This document shows positions 16,936 to 26,845 of a DNA stretch of 64,000 nucleotides, one piece after another. How positions within the stretch are numbered: position 1 is the stretch's first letter; every line of letters begins with the position of its first letter. Both the position numbers and the translations under genes were made by a program. Below the pieces are notes generated by a model. It was not told the DNA's origin. It made no database searches and worked only from the letters and a program-made list of their open reading frames with translations. Source of the stretch: Actinomyces marseillensis (lineage in GTDB: Bacteria > Actinomycetota > Actinomycetes > Actinomycetales > Actinomycetaceae); contig NZ_LT707420.1 of NCBI RefSeq assembly GCF_900155605.1, positions 1,687,205-1,751,204 on the forward strand, read 5' to 3'.

Positions 16936-17556
16936 TTAGTGCTCGGCGCGATACAGACGGTACTTATTGATGTATTGAACGACGCCATCGGGTACGAGGT
17001 ACCACACCGGTTTATTCCGCTCGACGCGCCTTCTACAGTCTGTCGAGGAGATCGCCATTGCCGGAACTTCCAGCAAAGATACGGAGGATGCGGGGAGTTT
17101 CTTCGCATCAAGGACGTGCCCGGGCCGCGTCACCCCAATGAAATGGGCCATTTCGAAGAGGGAATCAACGTCTTTCCACTGAACGATCTGCGTCAGAGCA
17201 TCGGCTCCCGTAATGAAGTAGAAATCTGCATCCGGATAGATGCCTTTGAGATCACGCAGAGTATCGATCGTGTAGGTCGTTCCACCGCGGTCGATATCGA
17301 CCCGGGAGACCGAGAAACGCGGGTTCGATGCAGTTGCAATCACCGTCATCAAATAGCGATGTTCCGCGGGAGTAACCCTCCTACCCGCTTTGAAGGGCTG
17401 CATTGCGGTGGGAACGAAAATAACCTCATCGAGTTGGAAGACATCCATAACCTCGGATGCAGCTACGAGGTGCCCGTGGTGGATGGGGTCAAAGGTGCCG
17501 CCCATGATCCCGATTGAGCGTCGGATTTTTCCCGAGGCCGCGTCCAGAGTAGGCAT
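16936..17556 (-). CDS. nadD: Nicotinate-nucleotide adenylyltransferase
   Basis: A 206-residue enzyme that converts nicotinate mononucleotide and ATP to deamido-NAD. The nucleotidyltransferase motif [12 protein letters not shown] is near the N-terminus and the [10 protein letters not shown] (ISSTxxR-type) ATP-binding motif is near residue 175. The N-terminus carries a 15-residue polar extension before IGIMGG. It starts 11 bases after proA and is followed by rsfS, the standard neighbour in many bacteria. Confidence 0.96.
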   Translation of the reverse strand: MPTLDAASGKIRRSIGIMGGTFDPIHHGHLVAASEVMDVFQLDEVIFVPTAMQPFKAGRRVTPAEHRYLMTVIATASNPRFSVSRVDIDRGGTTYTIDTLRDLKGIYPDADFYFITGADALTQIVQWKDVDSLFEMAHFIGVTRPGHVLDAKKLPASSVSLLEVPAMAISSTDCRRRVERNKPVWYLVPDGVVQYINKYRLYRAEH

Positions 17557-17567
17557 ACTCCCCTCCC

Positions 17568-18848
17568 TTACTTTCGTACCGCGCCGTCGCCTTCAATAAT
17601 CCACTGGCTGGTTGTCAGTTCAGCCAATCCCATTGGGCCTCGCGCGTGAAGCTTTTGGGTCGAGATGCCAATCTCGGCACCCAAGCCCAGCTGGCCGCCA
17701 TCGGTGAAACGTGTCGAGGCGTTGATCGCGACAGCCGCGCTATCAATGTTGGAGCGGAAGAAGTGTGCTGCCTTCAGAGAGGGAGTGCAGATCGCCTCGG
17801 TATGACCAGAAGAGTATGTGCGGATATGCTCAACTGCTTCTTCGATTGAGTCAACAACGCGCACGGCCAAGTCCATCGAGAGGTACTCTGTTGCCCAGTC
17901 TTCTTCCGTTGCCGCGCAGATCAACTGTGAACTGACTAAATCGCCCACAGCAGCGCACTCACGGGTCGCTTCATCGGCGTGAATCGTCACTCCCGCGGCA
18001 GTGAGTTGTTCAAGAGCAAGGGGGAGGAAAGAAGCGACCATATCACGGTGAACCAGAAGGGTTTCTGCAGCGTTACAGACGCCGACCCTTTGGGTCTTCG
18101 CGTTCATGATGATGGCCAGCGCAGCTTGAACATCAGCACCGCTATCAACATAGACGTGGCAGTTTCCAGTTCCCGTTTCAATAACCGGGACGGTGGATTC
18201 TTCGACGACAGCGCGGATCAGGCCCGCGCCGCCTCGGGGAATAAGAACGTCGATGCCACCGCGTGCGCGCATCATCGCACGTGCACCCTCACGTCCCCAA
18301 GAATCAACAGTCTGGACCAAGTCTGCCGAGAATCCACACGATTCAATCGCGCGACGAATAACCTTGACAAGAGTCTCATTTGTCGAAAGAGCGGCGCTTC
18401 CACCGCGAAGAATCACGGCATTACCCGATTTAAGAGCAAGGATAGAAGCATCAACAGTCACGTTGGGACGCGCCTCGTAGATCATACCGACAACGCCCAT
18501 CGGAACGCGGATCTGGGAAACACGCAAACCATCCTCGGTGCAGCCCCCACGAATGATTGTCCCAACCGGATCTTCAAGGCCAACCACGTCGAGAACGGAC
18601 TGCGCGATAGAGCGCACGCGGCAGTCATCAAGACGCAGACGATCGACGAGGCCAGCAGCCATCCCCTTGTCGAGTGCGCGCTCACAATCGCGTGCATTCG
18701 ATTCAAGAATCTCTTCCGAGTCAGCGATCAGAGCGGCAGATATGGCACGCAATAGAGCGTTACGCTGCGCACTCGAAGAAGTGGCAAGTTTACGCTGAGC
18801 GCGGCGCGCATGGTCGGTCAGCTCAAAAATATCCAGTTCGTTACTCAC
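17568..18848 (-). CDS. proA: Gamma-glutamyl phosphate reductase
   Basis: A 426-residue NADPH-dependent aldehyde dehydrogenase-fold enzyme, the second step of proline synthesis from glutamate. Characteristic blocks are [33 protein letters not shown], the catalytic Cys region [17 protein letters not shown], and [21 protein letters not shown] near the end. The gene begins 2 bases after the proB stop codon, so the two enzymes are made together and can pass on the unstable glutamyl phosphate. Confidence 0.97.
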   Translation of the reverse strand: MSNELDIFELTDHARRAQRKLATSSSAQRNALLRAISAALIADSEEILESNARDCERALDKGMAAGLVDRLRLDDCRVRSIAQSVLDVVGLEDPVGTIIRGGCTEDGLRVSQIRVPMGVVGMIYEARPNVTVDASILALKSGNAVILRGGSAALSTNETLVKVIRRAIESCGFSADLVQTVDSWGREGARAMMRARGGIDVLIPRGGAGLIRAVVEESTVPVIETGTGNCHVYVDSGADVQAALAIIMNAKTQRVGVCNAAETLLVHRDMVASFLPLALEQLTAAGVTIHADEATRECAAVGDLVSSQLICAATEEDWATEYLSMDLAVRVVDSIEEAVEHIRTYSSGHTEAICTPSLKAAHFFRSNIDSAAVAINASTRFTDGGQLGLGAEIGISTQKLHARGPMGLAELTTSQWIIEGDGAVRK

Positions 18849-18850
18849 GT

Positions 18851-19960
18851 TTACTCCTGAACAAGAACGGCAAGATCGTCGCGGTGAACAGCCGGACGCA
18901 TATGTTCCTTCTGTTTGTCTTCCTGCTTATGGCCCATGAGCTTGGCCAAGCTATCTGAGTCGTAGCGGGAGATCCCTCGAGCAATCAATCCACTGTCATC
19001 CACAATATCGATGACTTCTCCCGCCGAAAAGACCCCGAGGACGTCAGTAATACCCGCAGGAAGAAGAGACTTCTTTCCCCGAGTAATCGCGCGGCGTGCG
19101 CCGGCATCGATGAGTATCTGTCCCGCTGAGGGAGCAACGTGGGCGATCCATAAGGTTCGCGAGGCCGGTCGGTTTCTCGTGGGTTCAAACCACGTTCCGA
19201 CCGGTTGTCCGTCAAGAACCTCGTTCAAACGATCTGCGCTGGTGAGGATCACGCCGATTCCCCCGTGCTGGGCCATGGAGGCTGCATGGAGCTTTGTTGC
19301 CATTCCGCCTGTCCCCACGCTGGAACCAGCTCCGCGCACGTCGATTCCACCAAGTTCATCGGTTGCATAAACCTCGGTGATCAAACGAGCCCCGGGCTGC
19401 GAGGGAGGCGCCGTATACAGTCCATCAACGTCTGTCAGCAAGACCAAGACATCCGCGCCAACCATCTGTGCAACGTATGCCGCAAGCCGATCATTATCAC
19501 CAAAACGCACTTCCCGAGTCGTCACCGCGTCATTTTCATTGATGATCGGCACGACCCCAAAAGCAAGGAGTTTATCGAGCGCAGACATTGCATTCGTATA
19601 GTGCTCGCGCTGCATGACGTCGGCTGCGGTGAGCAAAATCTGCGCGACGTGGAGGTGGTGAGCTTGGAAAGCGGATGACCAACGCGCCATGAGATAACCC
19701 TGGCCCATTGCCGCGGCTGCCTGGACGCTTGCTAAATCCTTAGGACGCGAGGAGAGTCCAAGAGGCTCAAGGCCCGCTGCAACGGCGCCCGAAGAGACGA
19801 TCAGGATCTCGCAGCCTCGCCGCGCTTTGGCAGAAACGAGTCTGGCGACAGAATCGATTCGATTGAGGTCAAGTCCGCCATCTTCACGGGTGAGTGAAGA
19901 AGAACCGATTTTGACAACAATTCGGCGCGCCTGCTGCACCGCGATGTGCCTTGGAGTCAT
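18851..19960 (-). CDS. proB: Glutamate 5-kinase
   Basis: A 369-residue enzyme for the first, feedback-inhibited step of proline synthesis. The amino acid kinase domain starts RRIVVKIGSSSLTREDGG and contains IVSSGAVAAGLEPLG, PIINENDAV and FGDNDRLAAYVA. Residues from about 275 onward form the PUA domain. The ATG starts immediately after the obgE stop with no gap. The order obgE-proB-proA-nadD is well conserved in actinobacteria. Confidence 0.97.
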   Translation of the reverse strand: MTPRHIAVQQARRIVVKIGSSSLTREDGGLDLNRIDSVARLVSAKARRGCEILIVSSGAVAAGLEPLGLSSRPKDLASVQAAAAMGQGYLMARWSSAFQAHHLHVAQILLTAADVMQREHYTNAMSALDKLLAFGVVPIINENDAVTTREVRFGDNDRLAAYVAQMVGADVLVLLTDVDGLYTAPPSQPGARLITEVYATDELGGIDVRGAGSSVGTGGMATKLHAASMAQHGGIGVILTSADRLNEVLDGQPVGTWFEPTRNRPASRTLWIAHVAPSAGQILIDAGARRAITRGKKSLLPAGITDVLGVFSAGEVIDIVDDSGLIARGISRYDSDSLAKLMGHKQEDKQKEHMRPAVHRDDLAVLVQE

Positions 19961-21484
19961 TTAGCGCTCATCCTCCGGATCAGTCCATACGCCGGTCGAA
20001 CGCTCGGTCCACAGTTCTTCTCGTGCCGCAGACTTCGCGTCCATCATTTCGCGATAACGCTCACGACGCTGAGCCGTTGTCCGGCGCTCGTTGCGATCAA
20101 GCCTGAGATCAGTGCCTCGCTGTCCGAGTAGTTCCGGTCCGGTCGTCAGCGTGGGTTCCCAATCAAAGATCACTCCCCCGTCGAGGCGACCGATGACGAC
20201 GGTATCGCCGGCGTGAGCACCCGCCTTCATCAGCTGATCTTCGACCCCTGCTCCCGCGAGGCGATCGGCAAGGTAGCCCACGGCCTCGTCGTTGGAGAAG
20301 TCGGTTTGCAACACCCAGCGTTCAGGCTTGGTTCCACGAATCTGGTAGACGAGCTCACCGGCATGTTCGACCGCGCGCACCGTGATTTCGTCCTTGCTTC
20401 CCACCGGACGAGGCCGCAGAACCTGACGTGCGGATTCAATCTGGGGTAGCTTGGAGCGGTGCTCGTCAACAAGGGATGCGAGCGCAAAAGAAAGCTCTTT
20501 GAGGCCCTCGTGGGTCACTGCAGAAACTGCGAAAATCGGCCAGCCGAAGACCTCGAGATCCGGGCGAACGATATCGACAAGATCGCGACCATCGGGAATA
20601 TCGATCTTGTTGAGGACAATGACGCGGGGGCGCTGCATGAGGGGAACATAGCCTTCAATTTCGCCCAGATCGCCCTCATATGCGGCCAATTCGGCTTCGA
20701 TTGTTCGAAGGTCAGAAACGGGATCACGATCGACTTCGAAAGTTGCGGTATCGAGAATGTGCACAATGACAGCGCAGCGTTCGATATGACGCAAGAAGTC
20801 CAATCCCAGCCCCTTACCGCTGGAAGCCCCGGGAATGAGTCCTGGAACATCGGCAACGGTGTAGCGAGAATCCCCTGCTTGGACAACCCCAAGATTGGGC
20901 ACAAGCGTCGTGAAAGGATAGTCGGCAATCTTGGGGCGCGCGGCAGACATCGCCGCAATCAGTGAGGATTTACCAGCCGAGGGGTAGCCGACGAGGGCGA
21001 CATCGGCAACAGACTTGAGTTCAAGAACAACATTGTGTTCTTCCCCGGGCTCTCCAAGGAGAGCAAAACCCGGAGCCTTACGCTTTTTCGAGGCGAGCGC
21101 CGCGTTGCCTAGGCCTCCTCGGCCTCCTTCGGCAATAACGAATCGACTTCCAGCGCCGGTGAGGTCAGCAAGCAGCTCACCGCGCTTTGACTTGACGACA
21201 GTGCCGTCTGGAACCGGGAGGATTGTGTCCGCGCCGTTCCTTCCTTGGCGGAAGTCTCCCATGCCTTGAGTGCCGTTTTCCGCTCTCTGGTGGGGATTAC
21301 GGTGATAGGTCAGAAGAGTGGTCACCTGTGGGTCTACTTCGAGGATCACGGAACCGCCGTTACCGCCGTTACCGCCATCAGGCCCGCCCAGTGGCTTAAA
21401 TTTCTCGCGCTTAACCGAGGCGACACCGTGGCCGCCGTTGCCTCCTTGGGCGAAAATCGTTACTCGATCGACAAAGCTTGCCAC
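19961..21484 (-). CDS. obgE: GTPase Obg/CgtA
   Basis: A 507-residue ribosome-associated GTPase needed for 50S maturation and stress signalling (family knowledge). It has the glycine-rich Obg fold at residues 1-160 with [16 protein letters not shown] and [14 protein letters not shown]. The G domain has G1 [12 protein letters not shown]3 DVPGLI and G4 NKID. An OCT domain follows at about 340-430. The start is GTG 21484, with GGGGGA 7 bases upstream, giving an N-terminus [14 protein letters not shown]. The frame is open further upstream but has no family similarity there. The C-terminal tail is charged and Arg-rich. A strong terminator separates it from rpmA, so it has its own promoter or depends on read-through. 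Confidence 0.96.
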   Translation of the reverse strand: MASFVDRVTIFAQGGNGGHGVASVKREKFKPLGGPDGGNGGNGGSVILEVDPQVTTLLTYHRNPHQRAENGTQGMGDFRQGRNGADTILPVPDGTVVKSKRGELLADLTGAGSRFVIAEGGRGGLGNAALASKKRKAPGFALLGEPGEEHNVVLELKSVADVALVGYPSAGKSSLIAAMSAARPKIADYPFTTLVPNLGVVQAGDSRYTVADVPGLIPGASSGKGLGLDFLRHIERCAVIVHILDTATFEVDRDPVSDLRTIEAELAAYEGDLGEIEGYVPLMQRPRVIVLNKIDIPDGRDLVDIVRPDLEVFGWPIFAVSAVTHEGLKELSFALASLVDEHRSKLPQIESARQVLRPRPVGSKDEITVRAVEHAGELVYQIRGTKPERWVLQTDFSNDEAVGYLADRLAGAGVEDQLMKAGAHAGDTVVIGRLDGGVIFDWEPTLTTGPELLGQRGTDLRLDRNERRTTAQRRERYREMMDAKSAAREELWTERSTGVWTDPEDER

Positions 21485-21535
21485 TGTGGTGTCCCCCGTC
21501 TTGACCAGTGCGCACCAGCGCGAATCAGGATAGTG

Positions 21536-21568
21536 AAAAGGGGCATCCGGCCTTGTGCCGGACGCCCC
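21536..21568 (-). terminator. Intrinsic terminator after rpmA
   Basis: Minus-strand stem: 21568-21557 pairs with 21551-21540 (GGGGCGTCCGGC with GCCGGATGCCCC, one mismatch), loop ACAAG, followed by TTTT at 21539-21536. It lies between rpmA and obgE. Confidence 0.9.
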
Positions 21569-21584
21569 CAATCAGCGGTCGGTC

Positions 21585-21845
21585 TCAGGCAGAGACCGGC
21601 TCAACGATGTTGACAACCCTACGGTCACGACGGGTTGCGAACTCAACCGCACCCGCGCGCAGCGCGAAGAGGGTGTCGTCCTTGCCACGACCAACGCCCT
21701 CACCGGGGTGGAAGTGGGTGCCGCGCTGACGAACGATGATTTCGCCGGCGTTGACCAGCTGGCCGCCGTAACGCTTGACGCCCAGTCGCTGGGCGTTCGA
21801 GTCGCGGCCGTTGCGGGAGGAGCCAAGGCCCTTCTTATGTGCCAT
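21585..21845 (-). CDS. rpmA: 50S ribosomal protein L27
   Basis: An 86-residue L27 starting [24 protein letters not shown]. The N-terminal tail reaches the peptidyl transferase centre, and no cleavable extension of the Firmicutes kind is present. Conserved [22 protein letters not shown] and KDDTLFAL blocks follow. It lies 29 bases after rplU, the universal rplU-rpmA pair, and ends at a strong terminator. Confidence 0.98.
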   Translation of the reverse strand: MAHKKGLGSSRNGRDSNAQRLGVKRYGGQLVNAGEIIVRQRGTHFHPGEGVGRGKDDTLFALRAGAVEFATRRDRRVVNIVEPVSA

Positions 21846-21874
21846 CTCGACGTCTACTTTCTATATCGAACGGT

Positions 21875-22195
21875 TCAGGCGATCTCAGTGATCTTAATAA
21901 CCGAGAGCTTCTGGCGGTGGCCCTGACGCTTACGGTAACCGGTCTTGTTCTTGTACTTAATAATGGAGATCTTCGGGCCCTTAGCAGAGTCAACAACCTC
22001 TGCCTTGACCGTGACCTTCTCCAGTGCGCTGGGCTCGACGGTGATTGCATCGCCATCGACCAGCATCAAAGGCTGGAGTTCGATGCTGGCACCAATTTCA
22101 TCTGCCAGCTTGTCGACGACGACGACGTCACCGACGGACACCTTTTCCTGCCGGCCGCCGGCCTTGACGATCGCGTAGACCACGTTGAAGCTCAT
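21875..22195 (-). CDS. rplU: 50S ribosomal protein L21
   Basis: A 106-residue L21 with the typical start VYAIVKAGGRQEKVSVGD and the C-terminal KYKNKTGYRKRQGHRQKLS, the rRNA-binding segment. ATG 22195 gives MSFNVVYAIV and follows AGAAGAG. GTG codons at 22183 and 22180, which would give the bare family N-terminus, have no ribosome-binding site. It is probably transcribed from a promoter in the 175-base gap after rne, and with rpmA. Confidence 0.96.
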   Translation of the reverse strand: MSFNVVYAIVKAGGRQEKVSVGDVVVVDKLADEIGASIELQPLMLVDGDAITVEPSALEKVTVKAEVVDSAKGPKISIIKYKNKTGYRKRQGHRQKLSVIKITEIA

Positions 22196-22293
22196 CTCTT
22201 CTCGAAAACTTGGACGGACTTGGCTTCCACGTTCGAACAACGTTCCTCTTCAAGAAACACTAAGCCCGTTGGCGCTCGTTGCGCCGACGATCA

Positions 22294-22323
22294 AATTTAG
22301 CTGAAAATCGACTCTCAAGCAAA
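22294..22323 (-). promoter_or_regulatory. Possible rplU-rpmA promoter
   Basis: On the minus strand, TTTGCT (22323-22318) and TAAATT (22299-22294) are 18 bases apart. A small GGCGC-AACGA-GCGCC hairpin (22285-22271) would lie at the start of the transcript. This is a weak match read by eye. Confidence 0.35.
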
Positions 22324-22370
22324 CCGCTAGAGCGAAAACTTTCAGAATTTGGGTGTGTGCTTGGGCACTG

Positions 22371-24863
22371 TTACTGTTCTTCGCCCGGCGCAGCGGGTGC
22401 ACTGACAGCGACCCGACGCCGCCGATAGCGCTTGATGGGGGCGCTGTCTTCGGAGCGTGCAGGTACATCGATCACAATGTCTTGGACACTGTGGACTGCA
22501 GCAACAGGGGCAGCCGGCTCAGGAAGATCAAGATGAACCGTGACTGGTTCACTTGCCTCGATCACTGCACGACGCCTGCGGCTTCGCCCCGGACGTGCTG
22601 GTTTTTCCCTAGTCCGCGACGAGGCAGTCGGCGGCTGCACACTTCCGCTTTCTTCCGTGCGCTCGGAGTCGCTTGCGAACTGGTCGGGAGTATTCTGCGC
22701 TACAGGTGCCACCTCAGGCTTTTCTTCAGGCGTAGAGACCTCGGCACTTTCTTCCGTTTGAGGACGCGTTGCCCGGCGAGAGCGGCGTGGGCGCTTTACC
22801 GACGCGGCGTTTACCCCAGACTGCTCATCCGCTGAAGAGTCCGCCTTCGGCGTGGATACTTCAGCCTCGTGAGCGCCGGAATCAGAGTCCTTTGCCAAAG
22901 GTTGTTCGCTGTGAGCACCTGATTCCTGGTGGGATGAGGAATCATCGCGCACAGTCGCCGCAGCGATCGCAGTGAGCGCTTCTCGAGCGCGTTCATGTTC
23001 GGGAGATTCCTCGACCCGGGCGCGGGCTTGCGCCTTCTTCGAGCGCTTCGGCGCCTCCTCAACGGCACCTTGGATTTCAACGGGGTGCTGGTGAACAATG
23101 AAACCGCGACCTTCACACGCCTCGCAGGTGGTCGAGAAGGCCTCAACGAGCCCCTCCCCCACACGCTTACGCGTCATCTGCACCAAACCAAGAGAAGTAA
23201 TCTCGGTGACCTGGTGACGAGTTCGATCACGTCCCAAGCATTCAACCAAGCGACGCAGAACCAAATCTCGGTTAGATTCCAAGACCATATCAACGAAGTC
23301 GATGATGACGATGCCACCGATATCGCGCAGCCGCAGCTGACGGACGATCTCTTCTGCGGCCTCGAGATTGTTGCGCGTAACGGTTTCTTCCAAAGTTCCG
23401 CCAGCACCGATGAACTTACCGGTATTGACATCGATAACCGTCATTGCCTCGGTTCGGTCAATGATCAAGGTACCGCCACTGGGCAGCCACACCTTGCGAT
23501 CCATTCCCTTGGCAAGTTGCTCATCCACGCGGTAGGCATGGAAAGCGTCCTCGGTTCCGACCCACTTGTGAACTCGGTCAGAAAGCTCGGGCGAAAGCTC
23601 ATCAACGTAAGATTTCACCGTCTCATAGGTCTCATGACCTTCAATAATGAGTTCGGAGAAGTCCTCATTGAAGATGTCACGAACAACGCGGACAGCAAGC
23701 TCCGGTTCGCCGCGCAGAAGGACCGGCGCGTTCTTCGTCGAGGAAAGCTTGGACTCAATATCGTCCCACTGCTTGCTCAGACGACGAACGTCATCGCGGA
23801 TCTGTTCTTCACTTGCACCTTCGGCAGCCGTTCGCACAATCACGCCCGCAGAGTCAGGGACGACCTGCTTGAGGATCTTCTTCAAGCGAATACGCTCGCG
23901 TTCCGGGAGCTTGCGGGAAATACCCATCATGGAACCACCGGGGATCAAAACCAGGTAGCGCCCCGCCAAGGTGATCTGACTGGTCAGACGCGCGCCCTTG
24001 TGCCCGATGGGATCCTTCGTCACCTGAACAAGGACAGGATCGCCTGGTTTAAGAGCAGATTCAATGCGGCGAGGCTTTCCTTCCAAGCCAACAGCATCCC
24101 AATTGACTTCGCCTGCATACAGGACCGCATTGCGCCCCTTGCCAATGTCAACGAAGGCAGCTTCCATTGAGGGAAGAACGTTTTGAACGCGTCCCATATA
24201 GATATTGCCGACAGCAGTCTTTTGGGTACGGCGCGCAACATAGTGCTCAACCAAGAGGTCGTCTTCGATGATTGCGATCTGATCGAGTCCACCTTGGTCA
24301 CGAATGACCATCTTCCGGTTCACGGACTCGCGTCGAGCCAAAAACTCAGACTCGGTGATGCGATGATGACGACGCCCTTCGCGGCGCCCTTCTTTACGGC
24401 GCTGCTTCTTTGCTTCCAGACGCGTCGAGCCCTTAAGGGCTTGAACTTCATCGTTAACGTCTTGAGCTTCGGATGCGCGTACGCGGCGACGACGGCGACG
24501 ACGGCTTGTTTCTTCGCCGCCTTCTGCATTTTCTTCGCTTTCCGAAGATTGAGCGTCCTGCGTTACCGCTTCTTTTTCCGAGGCCGGAGCTTCTTCTTCT
24601 GTTTCCTTGCGCTTGGTACGACGACGCTTCGTCTGCGCGGGTTCGGCGGAAGCTTCTTCCTCAGCTACCTTCTTGCGCGTACGCGTACGCTTCTTCGGCG
24701 TCGCTTCCTCAGTGCTTTCTTCGCTTCGCGCGACGCGGGTGCGCGAACGACGCTGAGATTTTTCTTCACTTTCTTGCTGGGGCACACTTGGCGGTGCGGA
24801 AAAAGTCGGTTCCTGGAATGTCGGAGCCTGGAAAAGCAGGGTTGCTGCTGGCGTTTCAGGCAT
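22371..24863 (-). CDS. rne: Ribonuclease E/G family endoribonuclease
   Basis: An 830-residue RNase E/G, the main mRNA-decay and rRNA-processing endonuclease. The catalytic core begins near residue 190 (IRDQGGLDQIAIIEDD), with an S1 domain up to about 300. The DNase I-like metal site has Asp in TVIDVNTGKF and IVIIDFVDM. The zinc-link CEACEGRG joins dimers. On both sides are low-complexity arms: an N-terminal arm of about 185 residues mixing Arg/Lys-rich and Glu-rich blocks (seven consecutive Arg at 121-127), and a C-terminal arm of about 210 residues rich in Ser, Glu, Pro and Arg. This arrangement is usual for actinobacterial RNase E. ATG 24863 or GTG 24878 could be the start; neither has ideal spacing. 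Confidence 0.95.
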   Translation of the reverse strand: MPETPAATLLFQAPTFQEPTFSAPPSVPQQESEEKSQRRSRTRVARSEESTEEATPKKRTRTRKKVAEEEASAEPAQTKRRRTKRKETEEEAPASEKEAVTQDAQSSESEENAEGGEETSRRRRRRRVRASEAQDVNDEVQALKGSTRLEAKKQRRKEGRREGRRHHRITESEFLARRESVNRKMVIRDQGGLDQIAIIEDDLLVEHYVARRTQKTAVGNIYMGRVQNVLPSMEAAFVDIGKGRNAVLYAGEVNWDAVGLEGKPRRIESALKPGDPVLVQVTKDPIGHKGARLTSQITLAGRYLVLIPGGSMMGISRKLPERERIRLKKILKQVVPDSAGVIVRTAAEGASEEQIRDDVRRLSKQWDDIESKLSSTKNAPVLLRGEPELAVRVVRDIFNEDFSELIIEGHETYETVKSYVDELSPELSDRVHKWVGTEDAFHAYRVDEQLAKGMDRKVWLPSGGTLIIDRTEAMTVIDVNTGKFIGAGGTLEETVTRNNLEAAEEIVRQLRLRDIGGIVIIDFVDMVLESNRDLVLRRLVECLGRDRTRHQVTEITSLGLVQMTRKRVGEGLVEAFSTTCEACEGRGFIVHQHPVEIQGAVEEAPKRSKKAQARARVEESPEHERAREALTAIAAATVRDDSSSHQESGAHSEQPLAKDSDSGAHEAEVSTPKADSSADEQSGVNAASVKRPRRSRRATRPQTEESAEVSTPEEKPEVAPVAQNTPDQFASDSERTEESGSVQPPTASSRTREKPARPGRSRRRRAVIEASEPVTVHLDLPEPAAPVAAVHSVQDIVIDVPARSEDSAPIKRYRRRRVAVSAPAAPGEEQ

Positions 24864-24878
24864 GGCCTCTTCTTTCAC

Positions 24879-25274
24879 AATGTCAGTATGTTGACCGAGC
24901 TCGCACTGCTGGGTCTGTATTTACACGCGTTTAAGCGGAAGTCTCTTCGAAGTCGCATGAGGCGACCACAGGCATGCGCGTTCTCATAGAAACATGCGCT
25001 GTGATGGTCAGAGAGTGCGCTCCAACCATTTCGTCTCCCCTATTGTCTCATAGGGTGCGCAGGCATGCTTGAGCTGCCATTCGGCGGTTCGCGCCGAGCT
25101 CAATGCGTCACCCACGGAGCCGCTGAAGAAAACGACACAGTGCCCTGATTATTCAGAAAAGCAGCATTTTAGACGGTTGCGTTCTATATTTGTTGACACA
25201 ACGTCGTTAAAGTTTTGCCACATCTGTGACGAACTTATGACACACCCTGAACACAATTTCCCTGAGACAGGACT
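24879..25274. other. Divergent intergenic region between rne and cydA
   Basis: This 396-base spacer carries no convincing gene. It holds small inverted repeats: CCCTAT/ATAGGG at 25038-25055 and CGGCG/CGCCG at 25082-25096. A perfect -35 hexamer TTGACA is at 25193-25198, without a convincing -10 at the right distance. An imperfect dyad with TGTG and CACA ends lies at 25225-25244, just before cydA. Both divergent genes need promoters here, and regulated cyd expression would fit the long leader. Confidence 0.4.
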
Positions 25275-26831
25275 ATGACCATGACCTTTGCTCCAGCTGC
25301 ACTCGATGCGCTGACACTGGGACGATGGCAATTCGGTATCCTGACCGTTTACCACTTCGTCTTGGTTCCTCTCACCATCGGTCTGTCGCTCCTGGTCGCA
25401 ATTATGCAGACCGTGTGGCACAAGACAGGTAAAGAGGAATGGCTTCAGGCAACCCGTTTCTTCGGCAAGTTGCTCTTGATCAACTTCGCCCTCGGTGTTG
25501 CCACCGGTATCGTGCAGGAATTCCAATTCGGCATGAACTGGTCGGAGTATTCCCGCTACGTTGGCGACATCTTCGGTGCTCCGCTCGCTGTCGAGGCCCT
25601 TTTGGCCTTCTTCCTTGAATCAACCTTCCTGGGATTGTGGATCTTCGGTTGGGGACGCCTCTCCAAGGGCTGGCACCTTGCCTGCATTTGGTTGGCATCG
25701 ATCGGAACCATGATCTCCGCCCTGTGGATCCTCGGAGCAAACTCCTGGATGCAACACCCCGTAGGCGCACGATTCAACCCCGAAACCGGTCGCGCAGAAC
25801 TGGATGGAGCCGCAGGCTTCCTCAAGGTCGTTGCCAACCCGGTTCTTGTGTGGGAATACACCCACGTCATTACCTCCGCATGGCTCGTTGCCGGTACCTT
25901 CGTTGCAGGTCTTTCCGTGTGGTGGATGACTCGCGCAAAGCGCCTCGGCGGTGAAGAAGGCGCAAAGGAAGCCGCACGCATGTGGCGCCCGATCGCGCGC
26001 TTCGGCCTCGCCGTCATCCTGATCGGTGGAATCGGAACTGCAGCAACCGGCCACTTCCAAGGCCAGGAGCTGGTCGAGATTCAGCCCATGAAGATGGCAG
26101 CTGCAGAAGGTGTCTGTGTCGATACTCAGGGCGCAGCATTCACCGTTGCACAGTTCGGCGAATGCCCGCTGGGTGAGGATGGTGCTCAGCCCACCAAGTT
26201 CATCGAAGTTCCCGGCGTTGCCGCCTTCATGTCGCACAATTCTTTCTCGGCCAACGTCAAGGGCGTTGCCGACGAGCAAAAGCGCATGGTCGAACTCCTG
26301 AACTCGAATGCAGACTTCGTCAAGACCTATGGCGATGCATCCCAATATGATTTCCGTCCCCCGCAGATGGTGACCTTCTGGTCCTTCCGAATCATGATCG
26401 GCCTGGGTGCCTTCTCTGCTCTCTTGGCGCTGTGGGGCCTGTGGGCAACGCGCAAGGGACAGGTTTCTGCATCGAAGGCGTTGGGAACTTTCGCGCTTGT
26501 CTCCATCCCGATGCCCTTCCTAGCTGCGTCCTTCGGTTGGATCTTCACTGAAATGGGACGTCAGCCTTGGGTTGTTGTTCCTAACCTCGCAGGACTTGAA
26601 AGCGGCGATCCCATCGGCTCGGTCATGATGATGACTTCCGCTGGTATCTCCAGCGCTGTCCCTGCTTGGCAGGTTCTCTTCTCGATGGTTATCTTCACGA
26701 TCGTTTACGCAGTCCTCGGCGTCATTTGGTTCATCCTCATGAAGCGCTACGCCGCCGAAGGCCTCCACTCCCGCTCCAAGGACGCATCCGATGAGGAAGC
26801 GACCGCTGGCGCACTCTCCTTCGGGTACTGA
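25275..26831 (+). CDS. cydA: Cytochrome bd oxidase subunit I
   Basis: A 518-residue membrane subunit that carries the three hemes and oxidises quinol. The N-terminal LGRWQFGILTVYHFVLVPLT places His27 as the heme b595/d-side ligand. EALLAFFLESTFLGLWIFGW carries the two conserved glutamates. The short form of the Q-loop lies around residues 265-300 (ECPLGEDG), as in most Gram-positive CydA. GRQPWVV is present near the C-terminus. The start is ATG 25275 after CAGGAC; a second ATG at 25281 is possible. cydB follows after 14 bases. High-affinity terminal oxidases of this kind work under low oxygen. Confidence 0.97.
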   Translation: MTMTFAPAALDALTLGRWQFGILTVYHFVLVPLTIGLSLLVAIMQTVWHKTGKEEWLQATRFFGKLLLINFALGVATGIVQEFQFGMNWSEYSRYVGDIFGAPLAVEALLAFFLESTFLGLWIFGWGRLSKGWHLACIWLASIGTMISALWILGANSWMQHPVGARFNPETGRAELDGAAGFLKVVANPVLVWEYTHVITSAWLVAGTFVAGLSVWWMTRAKRLGGEEGAKEAARMWRPIARFGLAVILIGGIGTAATGHFQGQELVEIQPMKMAAAEGVCVDTQGAAFTVAQFGECPLGEDGAQPTKFIEVPGVAAFMSHNSFSANVKGVADEQKRMVELLNSNADFVKTYGDASQYDFRPPQMVTFWSFRIMIGLGAFSALLALWGLWATRKGQVSASKALGTFALVSIPMPFLAASFGWIFTEMGRQPWVVVPNLAGLESGDPIGSVMMMTSAGISSAVPAWQVLFSMVIFTIVYAVLGVIWFILMKRYAAEGLHSRSKDASDEEATAGALSFGY

Positions 26832-26845
26832 GGAAAGGAAGACCC

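Noticed and set aside
22995-24170. A 391-codon frame antisense to rne
   Set aside because: It mirrors the conserved catalytic core of RNase E; there is no independent signal.
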